Below, piece by piece: positions 42,313-50,513 of a DNA stretch of 64,000 nucleotides. How positions within the stretch are numbered: position 1 is the first letter of the stretch; every line of letters starts with the position of its first letter. The position numbers and the translations under genes are program-made. Source of the DNA: Sphingopyxis sp. BE259 (GTDB taxonomy: Bacteria > Pseudomonadota > Alphaproteobacteria > Sphingomonadales > Sphingomonadaceae). The notes under the pieces were generated by a model, which did no database searches, was not told where the DNA came from, and was given only the letters and a program-made list of their open reading frames with translations. Where the stretch lies: positions 248,001 to 312,000 of the forward strand of contig NZ_JAVDWM010000001.1 of assembly GCF_031457495.1 (NCBI RefSeq), given 5' to 3'.

Positions 42313-42338
42313 TAAGCGCCGCGGCCGCCGACCGTTAC
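42313..42338 (+). promoter_or_regulatory. Candidate FliA (sigma-28) promoter of fliC
   Basis: TAAG, 14 nt, then ACCGTTAC. Same architecture as the sites before flgM, motA and fliD, with two mismatches in the -10-like element. It lies about 70 nt before the fliC ATG. No sigma-54 match was found for fliC. Confidence 0.5.
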
Positions 42339-42407
42339 TGCTTTTCGTGACCGCTCCTCGAGCCTTCACATCACGGGAATGGCCATCGAGGCCGGAAAGG
42401 AACAACA

Positions 42408-43229
42408 ATGACTGTCATCAACACCAATGTGAGCGCGCTTCGCGCCCAGAACAACTCGCGGGTTGCGGGTCGCATGCAGTCGCAGGCGATGGAACGCCTG
42501 TCGAGCGGCAAGCGCATCAACAGCGCGAAAGACGATGCTGCGGGTCTCGCCATCGCCACGCGTATGGACGCCAAAGTTCGCGGCCTGAACCAGGCCGTGC
42601 GCAACGCCAACGACGGCATCTCGCTGGCGCAGACCGCCGAAGGCGCGATGTCGGGCATTTCGAACATCCTGGTTCGGATGCGCGAACTGGCTGTCCAGTC
42701 GGCCAACGGCACCAACGGCACGACCGATCGCGCCGCGATGCAGACCGAAGTCACCGCGCTGATTTCGCAAATCGGCGACATTGCAACGCGCACCGACTTC
42801 AACGGCAACCAGCTGCTCAACGGCAGCGCCGCAACCGGCTTTGACATTCAGACCGGCACCGCGACGGGCCAGACGGTCAACATCACGATCGCCGATCTTC
42901 AGGCGACCGCGCTGGGCGTCGCCACCCTCGACATCTCGACCGCCGCCGGCGCTTCGGGTGCCCTGGCCACGCTCGACACCGGGATTCAGACGGTCGCTAC
43001 CCAGCGCGCCAACCTGGGTGCGCAGCAGAACCGCCTTGAAGCGGCTGTCGACAATTTGACATCGACCGTCACGAATCTGGCAGATGCCAAATCGCGCATC
43101 GAAGACACCGACTTTTCGTCGGAATCGACGAAGCTGGCGGCGGCCCAGATCCTGTCGCAGGCCTCGACGGCGATGCTCGCGCAGGCGAACCAGAGCTCGC
43201 AGGGCGTGATGAACCTGCTCCGCGGCTAA
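42408..43229 (+). CDS. fliC: Flagellin FliC
   Basis: 273-residue flagellin made only of the conserved D0/D1 core. N-terminus: [20 protein letters not shown] with [21 protein letters not shown]-terminus: [20 protein letters not shown] then [19 protein letters not shown]. The surface-exposed D2/D3 region is almost absent (a short Thr/Ala-rich link around residues 140-190). GGAAAGGAA lies just before the ATG. Single-gene unit with its own candidate FliA promoter and a strong terminator. The segment [12 protein letters not shown] resembles the TLR5-recognised motif of enteric flagellins. Confidence 0.96.
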   Translation: MTVINTNVSALRAQNNSRVAGRMQSQAMERLSSGKRINSAKDDAAGLAIATRMDAKVRGLNQAVRNANDGISLAQTAEGAMSGISNILVRMRELAVQSANGTNGTTDRAAMQTEVTALISQIGDIATRTDFNGNQLLNGSAATGFDIQTGTATGQTVNITIADLQATALGVATLDISTAAGASGALATLDTGIQTVATQRANLGAQQNRLEAAVDNLTSTVTNLADAKSRIEDTDFSSESTKLAAAQILSQASTAMLAQANQSSQGVMNLLRG

Positions 43230-43284
43230 TCTCCGCGAACGATTTTCAGGCTATATTCGGTTGGTCCCTTAGATAGCCTGATCC

Positions 43285-43322
43285 GATGCCCCGGCCCCCA
43301 CAGCCGGGGCATCAACTTTTTG
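43285..43322 (+). terminator. Rho-independent terminator of fliC
   Basis: GATGCCCCGGC pairs with GCCGGGGCATC (11-bp stem, 7-nt loop), followed by AACTTTTTG. Typical intrinsic terminator 55 nt past the stop codon. Confidence 0.9.
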
Positions 43323-43324
43323 TC

Positions 43325-43343
43325 TGTTCGGCATAGCCGAACA
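43325..43343. repeat. Small hairpin TGTTCGGC-ATA-GCCGAACA
   Basis: Perfect 8-bp inverted repeat with a 3-nt loop between the fliC terminator and the larger 32-bp inverted repeat. Function unknown. Confidence 0.6.
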
Positions 43344-43347
43344 GGGA

Positions 43348-43427
43348 CGGCACCAGCCCGCTCCCCCTCCCGGCCTCCCTAGGTTACTATCGTTGGGGAG
43401 GCCGGGAGGGGGAGCGGGCTGGTGCCG
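43348..43427. repeat. Perfect 32-bp inverted repeat between fliC and dnaE2
   Basis: The left arm (43348-43379) is the exact reverse complement of the right arm (43396-43427), separated by 16 nt. Arms are GC-rich, beginning CGGCACCAGCCCGCTCCCCC. It lies between convergent genes, 24 nt past the dnaE2 stop, and could terminate dnaE2 transcription. No T-run follows, so it may instead be a dispersed palindromic repeat. Confidence 0.85.
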
Positions 43428-43450
43428 TTGCCGACGTCAGTCGGCCTCAA

Positions 43451-46400
43451 CTAATGAAAATCCCGCGACTTGGGCAGGATGCGGACATCGCGCGGGTGGC
43501 CATGCTTCGCCGCATAGCCGCGCGGCTGCTGCGGATGCGCGACCTCGTCGGCGCGGCACAGCTCGGGACGTATTTCGCGCCCGTCGCCCAGCGTGTCGAG
43601 CATCGCGGTGCGGTCGATGATCCGCGTCGCCATCAGGTGGATGACGCCCTCCTTGCTCCGCTGCACCTCGCCCTCGGCCAGCATCAGCCGCGACGCCATG
43701 ACGGCGCGGCGATAGCGTTCGAAATGCCGCGCCCACAGCAGGATGTTGACGACCCCGCCCTCGTCCTCGAGCGTGATGAAGATCGCATTGCCCTTGCCCG
43801 GGCGCTGGCGGATCAGCACGACGCCCGCGGTGCGGACAATCGACCCGTTCTTTGCCGCCATCACCTGCGCCGCGCTCAGCACGCCTTCGCGTTCGAAATC
43901 GCGGCGCAGAAACGCCATCGGATGACCTTTCAGCGATAGCCGCGTCGTCTGATAATCGGTCAGCACCTGTTCGACGAGCGGGGTAGGCGGCAGCTGCGCG
44001 TCGGCTTCGCCGCCCAGTTCGTCGGCTTCGGCGGCGCCGAACAGCGGCAGCACCCCCTGGCGGACGCGGCGGGCGTCCCACAATGCCGGGCGCCGATCGA
44101 GCCCCATCGACCGACACGCATCGGCCTCGGCGAGCAGACGCAGCGCGCGCGAAGGCAGATTGGCGCGGCGGGCGAGTTCTTCGATGGTGGCGAAAGGCGA
44201 TGTCCGCGCGTCGGCGATCTGCTCTGCCCAAGCCTCGCGAAACCCATCGACCTGTCGAAAGCCGAGCCGCAGCGCGAGGCTGCCATCATCCCGGCGCTCA
44301 AGGCTGTTGTCCCAATCGCTGGCATTCACATCGACCGCACGAACCTCGACCCCATGCTCCTGCACATCGCGGACGAGCTGGGCGGGGGCATAAAAGCCCA
44401 TCGGCTGCGAATTGAGCAGCCCGCAGGTGAAGATGGCGGGGTGATAATGTTTGATCCATGACGACACATAGACGAGCCGCGCAAAGGATTGGGCATGGCT
44501 TTCGGGAAAGCCGTAGCTGCCGAACCCTTCGATCTGTTTGAAACAACGTTCGGCGAAGGCTGGCTCATAGCCACGCGCGACCATGCCGCCGACCATCTTT
44601 TCCCGGAAATCGTCGATCGTTCCGACATTGCGAAAGGTCGCCATCGCGCGGCGCAGGCCATTGGCTTCTTCAGGGGTGAAACCTGCCGCCGTGATCGCCA
44701 GGTTCATTGCCTGTTCCTGAAAGAGCGGCACGCCATAAGTGTGGCCCAACACGTCACGAAGTTCATTGGGATTATGGGGCGGGGCGGGCGAGGGATAGTC
44801 CACCTCTTCCTCTCCGTTTCGCCGCCTTAGATAGGGATGGACCATATCGCCCTCGATCGGCCCGGGGCGTACGATCGCGACCTGCACGACCAGATCGTAA
44901 AATTTGCGAGGGCGTAGCCGCGGCAACATGTTGATCTGCGCCCGGCTTTCGACCTGGAAGACGCCGATACTGTCGCCCTTGCACAGCATGTCATAGACGG
45001 CGAGGTCGCTTGAATCGATATCAAGTTCGAGACTGTGGTCGCCCAGCTGATGACTGCGCATCAGGTCGTAACATTTGCGGATGCAGGTCAGCATGCCGAG
45101 CGCAAGGATATCGACCTTCATCAGGCCCAGCGCGTCGATATCGTCCTTGTCCCATTCGATGAAAGTGCGATCCTCCATCGCGGCATTGTGGATCGGCACC
45201 AGCTCGTCGAGGCGCCCTTGGGTCAGCACAAAACCGCCAACATGCTGCGACAGGTGGCGCGGCGCTTTCAGCAGCTCGCCGACAAAACGGTGCAGCCGTT
45301 CGATCTCGCCATTATGCGGATTGAGACCAGCCTCGACCAGCCGTTCGACCGGCACATCGTCGCCCCAGCTGCCCCAGCTGGTATCGGCGAGGCGTGCGGT
45401 GACGTCCTCGCTGAAACCGAGCGCCTTGCCCACTTCGCGGATCGTGCTGCGCGGACGGTAGTGGATGACGGTCGCGGCAATCGCCGCGCGATCGCGCGTG
45501 TAGCGATCATAGATATGCTGGATGACTTCCTCACGCCGTTCATGTTCAAAATCGACGTCAATATCGGGAGGCTCGTCGCGCTCGGCCGACATGAAACGGG
45601 AGAAAAGAAGCGTATTCTTCACCGGATCAACCGACGTCACGCCGAGCAGAAAACAGGTGATTGAATTCGCCGCCGAGCCGCGTCCCTGACAGAGGATTGG
45701 TGGCGTTTGCGAACGCGCGAACCGTACGAGGTCGTAGACGGTCAGGAAATAATAGACGTAATTTCGTTTTCGGATGAGGCGCAGTTCATTGCCGATCAGT
45801 TTGCGAATCTTTGGCGTGAGCGGTGTGCCATATCGCTTCTCCGCCGCGTTTTTCACCAGATGGTGGAGATAGTTGAACGGCTTCCAGCCGGATGGCACCG
45901 GCTCGTGCGGATATTCGTAGCGCAGCGTCCCAAGATCGAAATCTATGCGACCGAGGAGTTTGGCGCTTTGTTCGATCGCCTTTGGGTAGGCACCGAAAAG
46001 CCGGCTCATTGCGGCGGGGGATTTCAAATGACGTTCGCCATTGGCGCGGAGCAGTTTTCCCGCCTTTCGGACCGTTGTGCCTTCGCGGATACAGGTGATG
46101 ATATCGTGCAACGGGCGCTGCGCCGCCGCCGCGTAAAGCGCGTCATTGGTGGCAAGTAGCGGGACGTTGGTCGCCATCGACAATCGCTGCAGTTTGGCCA
46201 GTCGGCGCGCATCGACGCCCGATTGCGGCATCGTTGCCGCCAGCCACACCGACTTTCGCCGCGCTTTCTTCAGAGTTCGCAGCAGCGCTTCGTCGCCTTC
46301 CATCGCGATCAGCAACAGGTCGTCGCAATGGTCCAGCAGGTCTTCAAGCTGGAGGATGCAATCCCCCTTATGCGCGCGCAAATTGCCTACCGACAGCAGG

Positions 46401-46717
46401 CGGGTCAGGCGGCCCCAGCCATGGCGACTGACTGGATAGGCAACGATGTCAGGCGTGCCGTCAGCAAAGACGAGCCTGGCGCCGACGACCAGTCGAAAAT
46501 GTGCAACACTGGCAGGATTCTTGACCTGTAGCTCTTTCAAAAAGGCCCATGCCCGCACCACCCCCGCCACGCTGTTGCGGTCGGCGATGCCGATGCCTGT
46601 CATACCGAGCGCGATGGCTTGCGCGACCATCTCGGCAGGGTGCGAGGCGCCGCGCAGGAAACTGTAGTTGGTCGCGGCGACCAGTTCGGCAAAACCGGGT
46701 TCAGGCTGCGCGCTCAT
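43451..46717 (-). CDS. dnaE2: Error-prone DNA polymerase DnaE2 (ImuC)
   Basis: 1088-residue C-family polymerase used in damage-induced mutagenesis with ImuA and ImuB. An N-terminal PHP domain (FAELVAATNYSFLRGASHPA, LGMTGIGIADRNSVAGVVRA) precedes the polymerase core with catalytic aspartates in PPDIDVDFEHERREEVIQHI (about residue 385), GRGSAANSITCFLLGVTSVD just before it, and a C-terminal OB domain (VVLIRQRPGKGNAIFITLED). I use the ATG at 46717, overlapping the imuB stop (ATGA), where the family N-terminus begins. The SOS box sits upstream of imuA. Confidence 0.95.
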   Translation of the reverse strand: MSAQPEPGFAELVAATNYSFLRGASHPAEMVAQAIALGMTGIGIADRNSVAGVVRAWAFLKELQVKNPASVAHFRLVVGARLVFADGTPDIVAYPVSRHGWGRLTRLLSVGNLRAHKGDCILQLEDLLDHCDDLLLIAMEGDEALLRTLKKARRKSVWLAATMPQSGVDARRLAKLQRLSMATNVPLLATNDALYAAAAQRPLHDIITCIREGTTVRKAGKLLRANGERHLKSPAAMSRLFGAYPKAIEQSAKLLGRIDFDLGTLRYEYPHEPVPSGWKPFNYLHHLVKNAAEKRYGTPLTPKIRKLIGNELRLIRKRNYVYYFLTVYDLVRFARSQTPPILCQGRGSAANSITCFLLGVTSVDPVKNTLLFSRFMSAERDEPPDIDVDFEHERREEVIQHIYDRYTRDRAAIAATVIHYRPRSTIREVGKALGFSEDVTARLADTSWGSWGDDVPVERLVEAGLNPHNGEIERLHRFVGELLKAPRHLSQHVGGFVLTQGRLDELVPIHNAAMEDRTFIEWDKDDIDALGLMKVDILALGMLTCIRKCYDLMRSHQLGDHSLELDIDSSDLAVYDMLCKGDSIGVFQVESRAQINMLPRLRPRKFYDLVVQVAIVRPGPIEGDMVHPYLRRRNGEEEVDYPSPAPPHNPNELRDVLGHTYGVPLFQEQAMNLAITAAGFTPEEANGLRRAMATFRNVGTIDDFREKMVGGMVARGYEPAFAERCFKQIEGFGSYGFPESHAQSFARLVYVSSWIKHYHPAIFTCGLLNSQPMGFYAPAQLVRDVQEHGVEVRAVDVNASDWDNSLERRDDGSLALRLGFRQVDGFREAWAEQIADARTSPFATIEELARRANLPSRALRLLAEADACRSMGLDRRPALWDARRVRQGVLPLFGAAEADELGGEADAQLPPTPLVEQVLTDYQTTRLSLKGHPMAFLRRDFEREGVLSAAQVMAAKNGSIVRTAGVVLIRQRPGKGNAIFITLEDEGGVVNILLWARHFERYRRAVMASRLMLAEGEVQRSKEGVIHLMATRIIDRTAMLDTLGDGREIRPELCRADEVAHPQQPRGYAAKHGHPRDVRILPKSRDFH

Positions 46718-48264
46718 GCGAACAGGCCGTGGATAAACCAGCGTGGATCGGGCTTTTCGTCGTAGAGCCCATGGCGGAACAGCCAATACCGCCGCCCGCG
46801 GTCGTCCTCGACGCGGTAATAATCGCGGGTCAGCCCGGCATTGTCGCGGCGGCGCCACCATTCGCTCGCGATCCGTTCCGGCCCTTCGTAGCGGCGGATC
46901 GCGTGGGTGGCGCGGCGCCAGCGGAAGCGGTGCGGCGGGCCGTCGGGAACCTCGGCGATCACCTCGATCACTTGCGGCGGATCAAAGAGATAGAAGGGGC
47001 GCAGCGGTGGCTCGCCGGGGTCGGGGGCGGGCCAGCGGGTGGGCGGCGCGGCGTCGATCGCGGGCAGGGCGAGCTGTGCCTGTTCAGGGATATGGGTATC
47101 GACGGCGGCAAATTTGCGGACCTGCCCGCGGCCCAGCCGGGTCGCCAGCCGATCGACCAGCTCGGCCATCGCGGCGGTCTGGCTTGCCGCACGTACAGCG
47201 CCGCCCTCCAGCTTCAGCTGGGTCGCGGCAAGGGCTTCGAGCCGCGGCACCGCCAGCCGCATCATGTCGAACCCGAACCCCGGGTCGAGCGGATCGCGCA
47301 ACGCGTCCATCCGCTCGGCGAACAGGCGCATGACGAGGCCCGCGTCGCGCGTGGGATGGCCGGTCTCGACCGCGATGCTGCGCGCCAGGCCGTCGCTGCG
47401 AAAAAAGGTGGCGCGGAAATGGCGCCCGCCCTTGCCGCGCTCGGTCAGCTCGACGATCGTCTCACTGACCAGTTCGTTTAGAATCTGCGTCGCATGAGGC
47501 ATGCTGGCGACGGGTTCGGCAAAGCGGCGTTCGGTGACGATCGGCGGATGGATCATGCGCGGGGCGAGCGGGCTGGGCGCATCGCCGAGCAGGCGGCGCA
47601 GCGCGGTTGCAGCGTCGGCGCCAAAGCGCGCGGCGATATTCGCCATCGGCCGCGCCGCCAGATCGCCGATCGTCTTGAGTCCGGCGCGGACGAGCGCGGT
47701 CGCCGCCTCGGCTTCGAGTTCGAGCGCGGCGACGGGCAGGCGGCGGATCGCGCTGGCCTCGTCGGGGGCGGGCCGCGTCTGATAGCGCGCGAGCGCCCGC
47801 GCGGCATCGGCGGTGGGGCCAAGCGCAGGACGCATCGTCATGCCGAGCCGGGTCAGCCGCCGGTCGACGTCCTCGATCAGCGCCGCCTCGCCGCCCAGCA
47901 AATGGGTGCAGCCGGTGATGTCGAGGATCAGTCCGTCGGGCGGATCGAGCGCGACGAGCGGGGTGTAGCGCGCGCAGCCCTGCGCCAGCCGGTCGAGCCA
48001 ATGCAGGTCGAGGACGGGATCGTGCGGCACGATAGCGAGGTCGGGCACCTGCGCCCGCGCGTCGGCGAGCGGCATGCCGACGCGCAGCCCAAGCGCCTGC
48101 GCGCGCGGATCGATGCTGGCGAGGCGCAGCGCGCCGCGCTGTTTCTCGGCAAAAACGAGCGGGAGATCAGGCGGCTTTGGCGCCGTGCGGGTGAACCGCT
48201 CGGCGGGGAGCCAGGGGAAGAACAGCGCCAGATAGCGCCGCTTCACCGAAGCATTTTTCGTCAT
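46714..48264 (-). CDS. imuB: ImuB, inactive Y-family polymerase-like protein
   Basis: 516-residue DinB/UmuC-fold adapter that recruits DnaE2 to the beta clamp. The start RRYLALFFPWLPAERF aligns with the first Y-family catalytic motif, but the metal-binding Asp is replaced; the second motif reads LILDITGCTHLLGGEAALIE without the usual Ser-Asp-Glu. Loss of catalysis is a known ImuB feature. The C-terminal region after residue 340 is the long ImuB-specific extension. The ATG at 48264 makes a 98-nt overlap with imuA; a GTG six codons later (just before KRRYLALFF) is an alternative. Confidence 0.9.
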   Translation of the reverse strand: MTKNASVKRRYLALFFPWLPAERFTRTAPKPPDLPLVFAEKQRGALRLASIDPRAQALGLRVGMPLADARAQVPDLAIVPHDPVLDLHWLDRLAQGCARYTPLVALDPPDGLILDITGCTHLLGGEAALIEDVDRRLTRLGMTMRPALGPTADAARALARYQTRPAPDEASAIRRLPVAALELEAEAATALVRAGLKTIGDLAARPMANIAARFGADAATALRRLLGDAPSPLAPRMIHPPIVTERRFAEPVASMPHATQILNELVSETIVELTERGKGGRHFRATFFRSDGLARSIAVETGHPTRDAGLVMRLFAERMDALRDPLDPGFGFDMMRLAVPRLEALAATQLKLEGGAVRAASQTAAMAELVDRLATRLGRGQVRKFAAVDTHIPEQAQLALPAIDAAPPTRWPAPDPGEPPLRPFYLFDPPQVIEVIAEVPDGPPHRFRWRRATHAIRRYEGPERIASEWWRRRDNAGLTRDYYRVEDDRGRRYWLFRHGLYDEKPDPRWFIHGLFA

Positions 48265-48955
48265 GGTTCCAGTCCAGTCGCCAGTGCGCGCCAGCAGGGC
48301 CGCCGCGCCAGCGCAGCAGTTCGAGGTCGAAAGCGGGGGCGCCGGGGGCATCGGCTTCGAGTTCGCGCGACGGCGCGGCGACGATGCTCCAGCGCGTTTC
48401 GGCGACGCTGGGTGTCGGCGCGGCATTCAGGCGGAGCATCAGCAGCGTCGTCCCGGCATCGCGGGCGCCCAGCGTCAGGCGGCGCCCGGCGGTCAGGTCG
48501 AGCAGGGGGAATTTGCCCCAGCTTTCGACGATCACCGCCGCCGACCCCGCGCAGCGGATCGCGTCGTTCGCGCAGGCGAGCAACATCTTGGGGTCGGCGG
48601 TCTCGACCAGCAGCAGCCGGTCGGGGTCGCCGCCCAGTTCGGCGATGCCGGGGGCATAGATATGGCCGGTCCGGCGTCCGGCATCGACGGTGCGGAGCCA
48701 CAACAGCGGTGCTTCGCCCGGTGTTCGCAGCGCCAGCAGCGCCGCAAAGGCTGCGGCGCTGGCGCCGTCGAGCGCATCGGCGGCGAAAAATTCATGGGTG
48801 CGTCCGACCGCCAGCCCGCCGCCGATCGCGGCGTCGAACGCGCCATGCCCGGTTGCCAGCCAGCCCTTGGCCGGGCGGCTGGAGGGGCCACCACTGGCGG
48901 CCAGCCGGGCGATGCGTTGGCGCAGCCCGGCGAGAGGTTGAGACGACTCGCGCAT
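48167..48955 (-). CDS. imuA: ImuA, RecA/SulA-like mutagenesis protein
   Basis: 262-residue first protein of the mutasome cassette. It has the ImuA/RecA-like fold with FDAAIGGGLAVGRTHEFFA, then the AAAFAALLALRTPGEAPLLW strand, LLLVETADPKMLLACANDAI and GAHWRLDWNHDEKCF near the C-terminus, all usual for alphaproteobacterial ImuA. A canonical Walker A is absent. It begins five bases from a LexA-type box, so the imuA-imuB-dnaE2 operon should be SOS-induced. Confidence 0.9.
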   Translation of the reverse strand: MRESSQPLAGLRQRIARLAASGGPSSRPAKGWLATGHGAFDAAIGGGLAVGRTHEFFAADALDGASAAAFAALLALRTPGEAPLLWLRTVDAGRRTGHIYAPGIAELGGDPDRLLLVETADPKMLLACANDAIRCAGSAAVIVESWGKFPLLDLTAGRRLTLGARDAGTTLLMLRLNAAPTPSVAETRWSIVAAPSRELEADAPGAPAFDLELLRWRGGPAGAHWRLDWNHDEKCFGEAALSGAVLPLAPRRAVHPHGAKAA

Positions 48956-48959
48956 ATAT

Positions 48960-48974
48960 GTTCCTGATTTGTTC
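48960..48974. promoter_or_regulatory. LexA (SOS) box of imuA-imuB-dnaE2
   Basis: GTTC-CTGATTT-GTTC, a perfect match to the alphaproteobacterial LexA site GTTC-N7-GTTC. It ends 5 nt before the imuA start codon, so bound LexA would block the promoter or early transcription. Confidence 0.92.
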
Positions 48975-49027
48975 TATTAGCGCGCGAGCAAGGGGGGATG
49001 TCAAGAAAGAGTCGGAAAACATAACCG

Positions 49028-49106
49028 CGTCATTCCCGCGAAAGCGGGAACCCAAGGCGGGATCAGCCGACGCACGCCCTGGGTTCCCGCTTTCGCGGGA
49101 ATGACG
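49028..49106. repeat. Palindromic repeat (27-bp arms) between the efflux operon and imuA
   Basis: The left arm (49028-49054, starting CGTCATTCCCGCGAAAGCGG) is the reverse complement of the right arm (49080-49106), with a 25-nt loop. Each arm also folds on itself (TTCCCGC-GAAA-GCGGGAA). It lies just past the efflux outer-membrane gene and could end that transcript before imuA. Such elements are common in sphingomonad intergenic regions. Confidence 0.85.
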
Positions 49107-49115
49107 AAAGCAGGG

Positions 49116-50513
49116 TTAAGGCGTTGTGACCCCAGCCCCGCTATCCCCGCCCAGCGCGCGGAACAGCGCGATGCGGGTCTGGACCAGCAGCAGCTGGGTC
49201 GCGATTTCACTGCGCCGTGCCGCATACAGGCTGCGCTGCGCGTCGAGGCTGGTGAGGAAGCTGTCGATCCCGCCTTTGTACCGCGCGTCAGTGAGCGTCG
49301 CAGTGTCGGCGGCGGCGGCGGTGTTCGCCGCGGCGGCGCGCACCCGTTCGGCGATCGTGCCCTGTACCGCGAGCGCGTCGGCGACCTCGCGAAACGCGGT
49401 CTGGATCGCGCCCTCATAGCCCGCGAGCGCCGCATCGCGCTGTGCTTCGCTGACCGCGACCCCGGCGCGGCGGCCCCCGGCGTCAAAGATCGGCGCGGTG
49501 ACGTCGCCGCCCGCCGACCAGCTGAACGATCCGCTGTCGAACAGGCTGGACAGCGCGTTGCTGGCAAAGCCGAGCAAGCCGGTCAGCGAGATCGACGGGA
49601 ACAGCTGCGCGCGCGCGACGCCGATGTCGGCGTTGGCGGCGCGCAGGCCATATTCGGCTTCGATCACATCGGGACGACGGAGCAGGATTTCGGAGCTGAT
49701 CCCGGCCGGCAAGGCGGCGATCGCTGGCGTTACTTCGGTGAGACCCGCGGGCAGCAACGCGCGGTCGACATCGCCGCCGACGAGCAGGCGGATCAGGTTT
49801 TCGTCCTGTGCCAGCGCGGTCCGTTGCTGCGCGATCGCATCCTCGGCGGTCGCCAATATCTGTTCGGCCTGGCGCAGGTCGGTGCGCGGCGCGACGCCGC
49901 CGTCGAGCCGCGCCTTCGTCAGCCGCACACTCTCACGCGCATTGGCGGCGGTGTCCTCGGCGATCTTGAGCAGGTCGCGGTCGGCGCCATAGGTCGCCCA
50001 CGCTTCGGCGAGATTGGCGATCAGCGCGAGCCGCACGGTGCGTGACGCGGCCTCGGTCGCCAACGCGCGATTGCGGTCGGCTTCGGTCGCATTGGCGAGC
50101 TTGCCGAACAGGTCGAGCTCGAACGCAGTGACCCCGCCGCGCAGCGAGAAGTCGCCGCTGCCGCTCGCGCCATTGCTGTCCGAATAGCCCGCGCCGCCGC
50201 TGATCCCGAGTTCGGGAAATTGCCCGGCGCGGGTGACGCGCGCCTGCGCCCGCGCCGCAGCGACATTGGCGTAAGCGACGCGCAGGTCGCGGTTGTTGGT
50301 CAGCGCCTGCTCGGCCAGCGCCTGAAGGCGCGGGTCGGTGAATACGCTCTGATACGACAGGATCGGCAGCGCCGCCTCGCTCTGCAACAGATAGGCGTCG
50401 CCGACCGGCCAGCTCTGCGGCACCGGCGGCGTCGGCAGCACCGTTTTCGGCGCCAGCGAGCAGCCCGTGAGTGCAAGCGTACTCGCGAGCAAAAGGACGC
50501 GGATGCCGATCAT
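49116..50513 (-). CDS. RND efflux outer-membrane lipoprotein (OprM/NodT family)
   Basis: 465-residue TolC-like channel. A lipoprotein signal ends in LALTGCSLAPK, so the mature protein starts at the Cys. Two repeated OEP domains follow (LAEQALTNNRDLRVAYANVA, AAARAQARVTRAGQFPELGI; later LLRRPDVIEAEYGLRAANAD, IGVARAQLFPSISLTGLLGF), typical of the NodT/OprM class. It overlaps the pump gene by 4 nt (ATGA) and is last in the tripartite operon. Confidence 0.93.
   Translation of the reverse strand: MIGIRVLLLASTLALTGCSLAPKTVLPTPPVPQSWPVGDAYLLQSEAALPILSYQSVFTDPRLQALAEQALTNNRDLRVAYANVAAARAQARVTRAGQFPELGISGGAGYSDSNGASGSGDFSLRGGVTAFELDLFGKLANATEADRNRALATEAASRTVRLALIANLAEAWATYGADRDLLKIAEDTAANARESVRLTKARLDGGVAPRTDLRQAEQILATAEDAIAQQRTALAQDENLIRLLVGGDVDRALLPAGLTEVTPAIAALPAGISSEILLRRPDVIEAEYGLRAANADIGVARAQLFPSISLTGLLGFASNALSSLFDSGSFSWSAGGDVTAPIFDAGGRRAGVAVSEAQRDAALAGYEGAIQTAFREVADALAVQGTIAERVRAAAANTAAAADTATLTDARYKGGIDSFLTSLDAQRSLYAARRSEIATQLLLVQTRIALFRALGGDSGAGVTTP

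Noticed and set aside
42226..42407. Sigma-54 promoter for fliC
   Set aside because: No GG-N10-GC match with a credible TGGC was found on the plus strand of the fliC leader; a FliA-type site fits better.
43348..43427. Insertion sequence ends or CRISPR repeat
   Set aside because: No transposase gene lies between the arms (only 16 nt) and no repeated spacer pattern exists; it is a simple inverted repeat.
47494..49104. 536-codon plus-strand open frame opposite imuB/imuA reaching into the intergenic palindrome
   Set aside because: Shadow of imuA/imuB; its C-terminal end is just the translated palindrome (SFPRKREPK-like), a known artefact.
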